Source of the DNA: Klebsiella pneumoniae
GTDB taxonomy: Bacteria; Myxococcota_A; UBA796; SXON01
Assembly: GCA_945861635.1 (NCBI GenBank)
Contig: CAMAWH010000012.1
Span: forward strand, 1 to 64,000
Direction of reading: 5' to 3'
DNA length: 64,000 nt
The position numbers and the translations under genes are program-made. Position 1 is the first letter of the stretch. Every line of letters starts with the position of its first letter. The notes under the pieces were generated by a model that ran no database searches, was not told the DNA's origin, and was given only the letters and a program-made list of their open reading frames with translations. Shown here piece after piece: positions 60,748 to 64,000 of this stretch.

Positions 60748-61785
60748 ATGGGCGATGTGGAAACGAGATTTTCGGACTCCTATGAAACGGCGAGGGCGCG
60801 CTTCCGGGAAGCCACGCGCACGCTTCCCAACGGTAGCCTGCCCGTCGTCGATGGGTACACGATCGACTGGGCGTGGTTGGGAAACCCTGTTGCCGCCGAC
60901 GTTCTCGTCATCACCAGCGGGCTGCACGGGGTTGAGGGATACGCCGGCAGCGCCGCGCAACTCGAAATGTTGGGCGCACCCGACCCCACGCCGACGCTGT
61001 ACCTGCACGCGCTCAATCCCTGGGGAATGGGAAATCTGCGGCGCGTCAACGAGAATAACGTGGACCTCAATCGGAATTTTCTACCGCCGAACGAGAACTG
61101 GACGGGGGCGGACGCCGGGTATGCCCTGCTGGACGGAACGCTGAACCCGCCGTCGGCACCGGCATTCGATTGCTTTCTGGCGCGCGTCGGGTGGCTCACC
61201 CTCCGATACGGATATGGGAAGCTGAAGAATGCGCTGATGAGCGGACAACATTCGCACCCGAAGGGGCTGCAATACGCCGGAGCTCAGCTGGAGGTCGGGC
61301 CGGGGCGCCTGCTCCACTTTCTTGACGACGCGTTGGCCGGCAAACGACGCGTGGTCCACGTTGATCTGCACTGCGGACGGGGGAAATACGGGACGTACAC
61401 CCCCCTCCTCGACGGTGGGAACACGTCAGAGCAGGCGATTCGCGTGCGGGACGCGTTCGGGCCCGGCGTGAAGGCCTGGGAGCCCGACGATCCCCTTGCC
61501 TACACGATCCGCGGGGGGTTGACCGCGGAAATGCAGCGCAGGTATTCGTCGGCGCGGGTCGATGCGCTGACCGTGGAGTTCGGAACGTACGCGGACCTTC
61601 GCCTGCTTCAGGCGTTTCGGGACGAAAACCGGGCGCACCATTGGTCCGGTGGCGCGCTCGATCATCCTGCAAAATTGGCGCTGCTCGAAGGGTTCTGCCC
61701 GGGCGACCCCGCTTGGCGCGCGGGCGTCTTGCGGCACGCCATCGACATTCGGCAGCGGGCCAGCGTGCTCCTCGCGCACGATTGA
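60748..61785 (+). CDS. DUF2817 (M14-like zinc carboxypeptidase) protein
   Basis: 345 residues. Metal-site pattern His-Gly-Val-Glu-Gly (~60-64), Asp-Leu-Asn-Arg-Asn-Phe (~110), then Val-Asp-Leu-His-Cys-Gly (~208) and Thr-Val-Glu-Phe-Gly-Thr (~268; likely catalytic Glu). This is the arrangement of DUF2817, a relative of M14 metallocarboxypeptidases and succinylglutamate desuccinylases. No signal peptide, so cytoplasmic. Substrate unknown. Shares a 30-base divergent promoter space with the glycosyltransferase operon. Confidence 0.93.
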   Translation: MGDVETRFSDSYETARARFREATRTLPNGSLPVVDGYTIDWAWLGNPVAADVLVITSGLHGVEGYAGSAAQLEMLGAPDPTPTLYLHALNPWGMGNLRRVNENNVDLNRNFLPPNENWTGADAGYALLDGTLNPPSAPAFDCFLARVGWLTLRYGYGKLKNALMSGQHSHPKGLQYAGAQLEVGPGRLLHFLDDALAGKRRVVHVDLHCGRGKYGTYTPLLDGGNTSEQAIRVRDAFGPGVKAWEPDDPLAYTIRGGLTAEMQRRYSSARVDALTVEFGTYADLRLLQAFRDENRAHHWSGGALDHPAKLALLEGFCPGDPAWRAGVLRHAIDIRQRASVLLAHD

Positions 61786-61869
61786 TTCGAGGATGAGCTT
61801 GCGAAAGGCTCCGACGGTGCGAATCTGGATGCAGCCGTGTGCCGTGGCGCCCGCGAACCCGGCACGATA

Positions 61870-62394
61870 ATGAAGCGCCCCTTCCGCGGCGACGTAGCCA
61901 AGTGGTCTAAGGCAGTGGTTTGCAAAACCACCATTCGGCGGTTCAAATCCGCCCGTCGCCTCCAATTTCTTGCGGGCTGGGTCGCGCTGTCCGGGGCGTG
62001 CAACGACCCGCCCGAACCGCCCCCCGAAGTCGTTCCCGCGGGCTCGCCCAGCGCCACCGCGCCGCACGTTCAGTGGCAAACGTGGGCGGACGCGGAGGCC
62101 GGGTCGCGACCGTGGGTGGAGTTCCACGATGCACCCGATGGGCCGGCGATCGCCATCGCCGCGGATCCCGATGTGACGACATTTCTGAATGATCGTTTCG
62201 CATCCGTGTTTTTCAACGAACCGGGGACGCCCGGAATACTCTTCATGTCGGCCTCCGGATGCGTGCTCACGCATTGGCTCCGGCCCAGCACGCCCGCCGC
62301 ATTCATCGAGGCGGCCAACGCGGTCATCGTCCTCCCGGAGACCACCGATCCGTCGTCCATCGCCGACAGGCCTCCGTGCCCGCCCCGCCGGTGA
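61870..62394 (+). CDS. Putative lipoprotein whose frame runs through tRNA-Cys
   Basis: Up to 174 residues. The clear part starts after the tRNA: a hydrophobic segment, lipobox Leu-Ser-Gly-Ala-Cys, then a Pro/Glu linker and a thioredoxin-like region (Trp-Val-Glu-Phe-His-Asp, Asp-Val-Thr-Thr-Phe-Leu-Asn-Asp-Arg-Phe, Thr-Pro-Gly-Ile-Leu-Phe-Met) lacking a CxxC. No in-frame ATG or GTG lies between the tRNA end and the lipobox. The possible starts are ATG 61870 (before the tRNA) or GTG 61915 (in the anticodon stem), so the basic part of the signal is encoded by the tRNA 3' half. The true start is unresolved. Confidence 0.6.
   Translation: MKRPFRGDVAKWSKAVVCKTTIRRFKSARRLQFLAGWVALSGACNDPPEPPPEVVPAGSPSATAPHVQWQTWADAEAGSRPWVEFHDAPDGPAIAIAADPDVTTFLNDRFASVFFNEPGTPGILFMSASGCVLTHWLRPSTPAAFIEAANAVIVLPETTDPSSIADRPPCPPRR
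61888..61964 (+). tRNA. tRNA-Cys (GCA)
   Basis: Acceptor stem GGCGACG/CGTCGCC, D-arm, anticodon stem GTGGT/ACCAC with 7-base loop TTGCAAA (anticodon GCA), T-arm with GGTTCAAATCC, and encoded CCA at 61962-61964. The full cloverleaf is present. Confidence 0.95.
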
Positions 62395-62423
62395 GTTAAG
62401 CACGCGGCCCTCGGAGGCCCGGA

Positions 62424-63047
62424 ATGCTGCAACAGGCGATGCTCAACTTCGCACTGAACGGCGCGGAGTGGGTGCTCTGGTTGCTCGTCGTGCTCTCGCT
62501 CCTTTGCGTGTTCATCGGCATCGAACGCGTCATCTACCTTACGACGCAGAGCGCACCGCGCGGCCCCTTCGAAGCGGCGGTTGGCGCGTTTCTCAGCGGG
62601 GGTGAGCGCCTCGCGCTGGAGGGAGCGCTGAAGGGAATGCGCGGCCTGGAGCCGCGGGTTCTGCTTGCAGGACTCGGCGCCAAGAAGGAGAGCGCGATGG
62701 AACCGGCGATGGCGGGTACGCTCGCGTTCGAACGTTTGCGCTTGGAGCGCGGCCTGATCATCGTCGGCACCGTGGCATCGACCGCCGCGTTCATCGGCCT
62801 GTTCGGCACGGTCCTCGGCATTATCGAGGCGTTTCATCACCTCTCCCTCCAGGCGGACGACGGCGGAAAGGCGGTCATGGCGGGGATTTCGGAGGCGCTC
62901 GTCTCTACCGCGGTGGCATTGATGGTCGCGATTCCTGCGGTCGTACTCTACAACTATCTGGGCAGGCGCGTTCGCGACCTGACGGCGCGCGCAGAGAGCC
63001 TCGGGTTGCTGATCATCGCGCGGGTGCGCACCGACGGAGTTCCGTAG
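62424..63047 (+). CDS. exbB: MotA/TolQ/ExbB proton channel protein
   Basis: 207 residues with CGGAGG upstream. Three membrane helices (~15-38, ~113-135, ~150-172). The second and third carry Ala-Phe-Ile-Gly-Leu-Phe-Gly-Thr-Val-Leu-Gly-Ile and Ser-Glu-Ala-Leu-Val-Ser-Thr-Ala-Val-Ala-Leu, the proton-path residues of the family. With ExbD and TonB it uses the proton gradient to drive outer-membrane import; a Tol role is also possible. The GTG of exbD follows immediately. Confidence 0.95.
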   Translation: MLQQAMLNFALNGAEWVLWLLVVLSLLCVFIGIERVIYLTTQSAPRGPFEAAVGAFLSGGERLALEGALKGMRGLEPRVLLAGLGAKKESAMEPAMAGTLAFERLRLERGLIIVGTVASTAAFIGLFGTVLGIIEAFHHLSLQADDGGKAVMAGISEALVSTAVALMVAIPAVVLYNYLGRRVRDLTARAESLGLLIIARVRTDGVP

Positions 63048-63467
63048 GTGGCCGGCGGGAAGCTCGGCGGGTCGGCGGACGAGCCGATGACCGAGATCAA
63101 CATCCTGCCATTCGTGGATATCGTGCTCGTGGTGCTGATCATCTTCATGGTGACGGCCACGTACATCGTGGCGCCGTCGATCAAGGTCACCCTGCCCGAC
63201 GCAGCAACGGGCGACACGACGGAGCAATCCTCGCTCGGCATTACGGTGGCAGCGGATGGCAGCTGGTACCTCGACGGACAGCCGATCACGGAAGCCGGGC
63301 TGCGCGCGCGTGTGCGGACGGAGAAGGCTGCAAAAAAGGACGTCGTGTGCCTGATCGAGGGAGACAAGGACGCGCGTCACGGTGATGTTACCCACGTCAT
63401 CGACGTCGTGAAGCAAGAAGGTGTGGCGAAGTTCGCCATCAACGTCGAACCCGTGGCAACGCCCTGA
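63048..63467 (+). CDS. exbD: ExbD/TolR energy-transducing protein
   Basis: 139 residues from a GTG with no gap to exbB. One membrane helix (~18-42) with the conserved proton-carrying Asp (Asn-Ile-Leu-Pro-Phe-Val-Asp-Ile-Val-Leu-Val), then a periplasmic domain ending Val-Ile-Asp-Val-Val-Lys-Gln-Glu-Gly. The C-terminal tail overlaps the next gene. Confidence 0.95.
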   Translation: MAGGKLGGSADEPMTEINILPFVDIVLVVLIIFMVTATYIVAPSIKVTLPDAATGDTTEQSSLGITVAADGSWYLDGQPITEAGLRARVRTEKAAKKDVVCLIEGDKDARHGDVTHVIDVVKQEGVAKFAINVEPVATP

Positions 63468-64000
63468 GCCTGTCTCCTTTTGGCCAGCGCGGCCGCGGCG
63501 AGCGGGCGGGACCATGGACCGCAGGCCTGCTGTCGCTGCTCGTGCACGCGGGACTCGCCGGCGGTCTTGCCGCGAACCCCGTGGCAGCGAAACAGGCGTC
63601 AAAATGGGTAGAAGTCGCGGTTGCGCAGAGAGCGCCCCCGCCGCCACCGGAGCCGCCTCCCCCGCGGCCCGAAGAGAAGCCAAAACCAAAGCCCAAAGCC
63701 GTGAAGTTTGAGGACATCAAGCCACCGGAGCCTGCGCCGCCCATCGCACCGACGGAATCACCCAAGGCAGCGCGCCGGATTCAGGGCCTCAATTCTGCAT
63801 CGTTTACGACGACCGGGCAAACCGGTCTCAGCGTGCGCGCCGGAACGACGACGGCGGTAGCGGCTGGAAAGGAGACGATGTCGTTGGGAGAGGCCAACGC
63901 ACCGCGTGCGTATACGGCGGTAACGACGCAGCCGCGCAAGATGTTTCAGCCGACAATGGACGTGACGGATGAAGCGAAAAAAGCCGGAATCGAAGGGGAG
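63464..64000 (+). CDS. tonB: TonB-like protein (partial)
   Basis: About 179 residues visible, cut by the right edge. A basic N-terminus, one membrane helix (~22-40: Leu-Leu-Ser-Leu-Leu-Val-His-Ala-Gly), then a long Pro/Glu/Lys-rich periplasmic spacer with Pro-Pro-Glu-Pro and Lys-Pro-Lys-Pro repeats, typical of TonB. A Gly-Leu-Asn/Gly-Gln segment and the beginning of the C-terminal domain follow. The only in-frame start near the exbD stop is CTG at 63464 (CTGA overlap) or CTG at 63470; no ATG or GTG fits. It completes the ExbB-ExbD-TonB set. Confidence 0.85.
   Translation, partial: MSLSPFGQRGRGERAGPWTAGLLSLLVHAGLAGGLAANPVAAKQASKWVEVAVAQRAPPPPPEPPPPRPEEKPKPKPKAVKFEDIKPPEPAPPIAPTESPKAARRIQGLNSASFTTTGQTGLSVRAGTTTAVAAGKETMSLGEANAPRAYTAVTTQPRKMFQPTMDVTDEAKKAGIEGE

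Overview
The window is GC-rich DNA from a Gram-negative, didermic bacterium, most likely Myxococcota (deltaproteobacteria-like). The reasons are: many secreted or lipoprotein products with MopE-type Asp/Cys-rich metal-binding repeats, a C-terminal Cys-Gly-Cys plus membrane helix plus Arg-rich tail like MYXO-CTERM, several PEGA-domain proteins, zinc-ribbon membrane proteins, an SPFH-GYF2 protein, LPS-core type glycosyltransferases, and frequent GTG or overlapping starts. No rRNA, CRISPR array, transposase or integrase was seen. There is one tRNA (Cys).

Layout. 1-2.3 kb: a leftward three-gene operon (Xre regulator, acidic protein, coiled-coil/HTH protein cut by the window edge) behind a promoter-operator and an iteron-like GATGAC array. 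2.6-10.7 kb: three paralogous zinc-ribbon single-pass membrane proteins mixed with lipoproteins, a membrane sulfatase, a PEGA protein and a CorA-like membrane protein. 10.9-18.3 kb: an accessory island. It holds an ADP-ribosyltransferase-like protein with a small partner, a DUF2971 protein and an AlbA/Schlafen-type regulator. These are followed by four toxin-antitoxin (TA) modules, each bounded on both sides by related intergenic repeats (five repeats, four modules). The first and last modules are near-identical duplicates with the same promoter/operator and a predicted leaderless mRNA.

18.4-28.3 kb: a 5'-truncated VOC gene at the island edge, a MopE-repeat protein, the overlapping operon eutB-eutC-eutL-lipoprotein (ethanolamine ammonia-lyase plus one microcompartment shell protein), a diheme cytochrome c and an HNH nuclease. 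28.4-41.8 kb: secreted proteins (a DT-repeat lipoprotein coupled to a phospholipase C-like/beta-propeller protein), a three-gene xanthine-dehydrogenase-family operon exported by Tat, and a PEGA protein coupled to a 1411-residue lipoprotein made of 38 Cys/Asp repeats.

41.8-64 kb looks like core genome: aspS, SPFH and VOC proteins, a universal stress protein, a PAS/HisKA protein, larB-larC, and a large S41 protease. A seven-gene leftward operon follows (two glycosyltransferases, class A PBP, a small exported protein, a prenyl synthase, tlyA and a MopE lipoprotein). The window ends with an M14-like hydrolase, tRNA-Cys, a lipoprotein whose reading frame runs through the tRNA, and exbB-exbD-tonB, which continues past the right edge.
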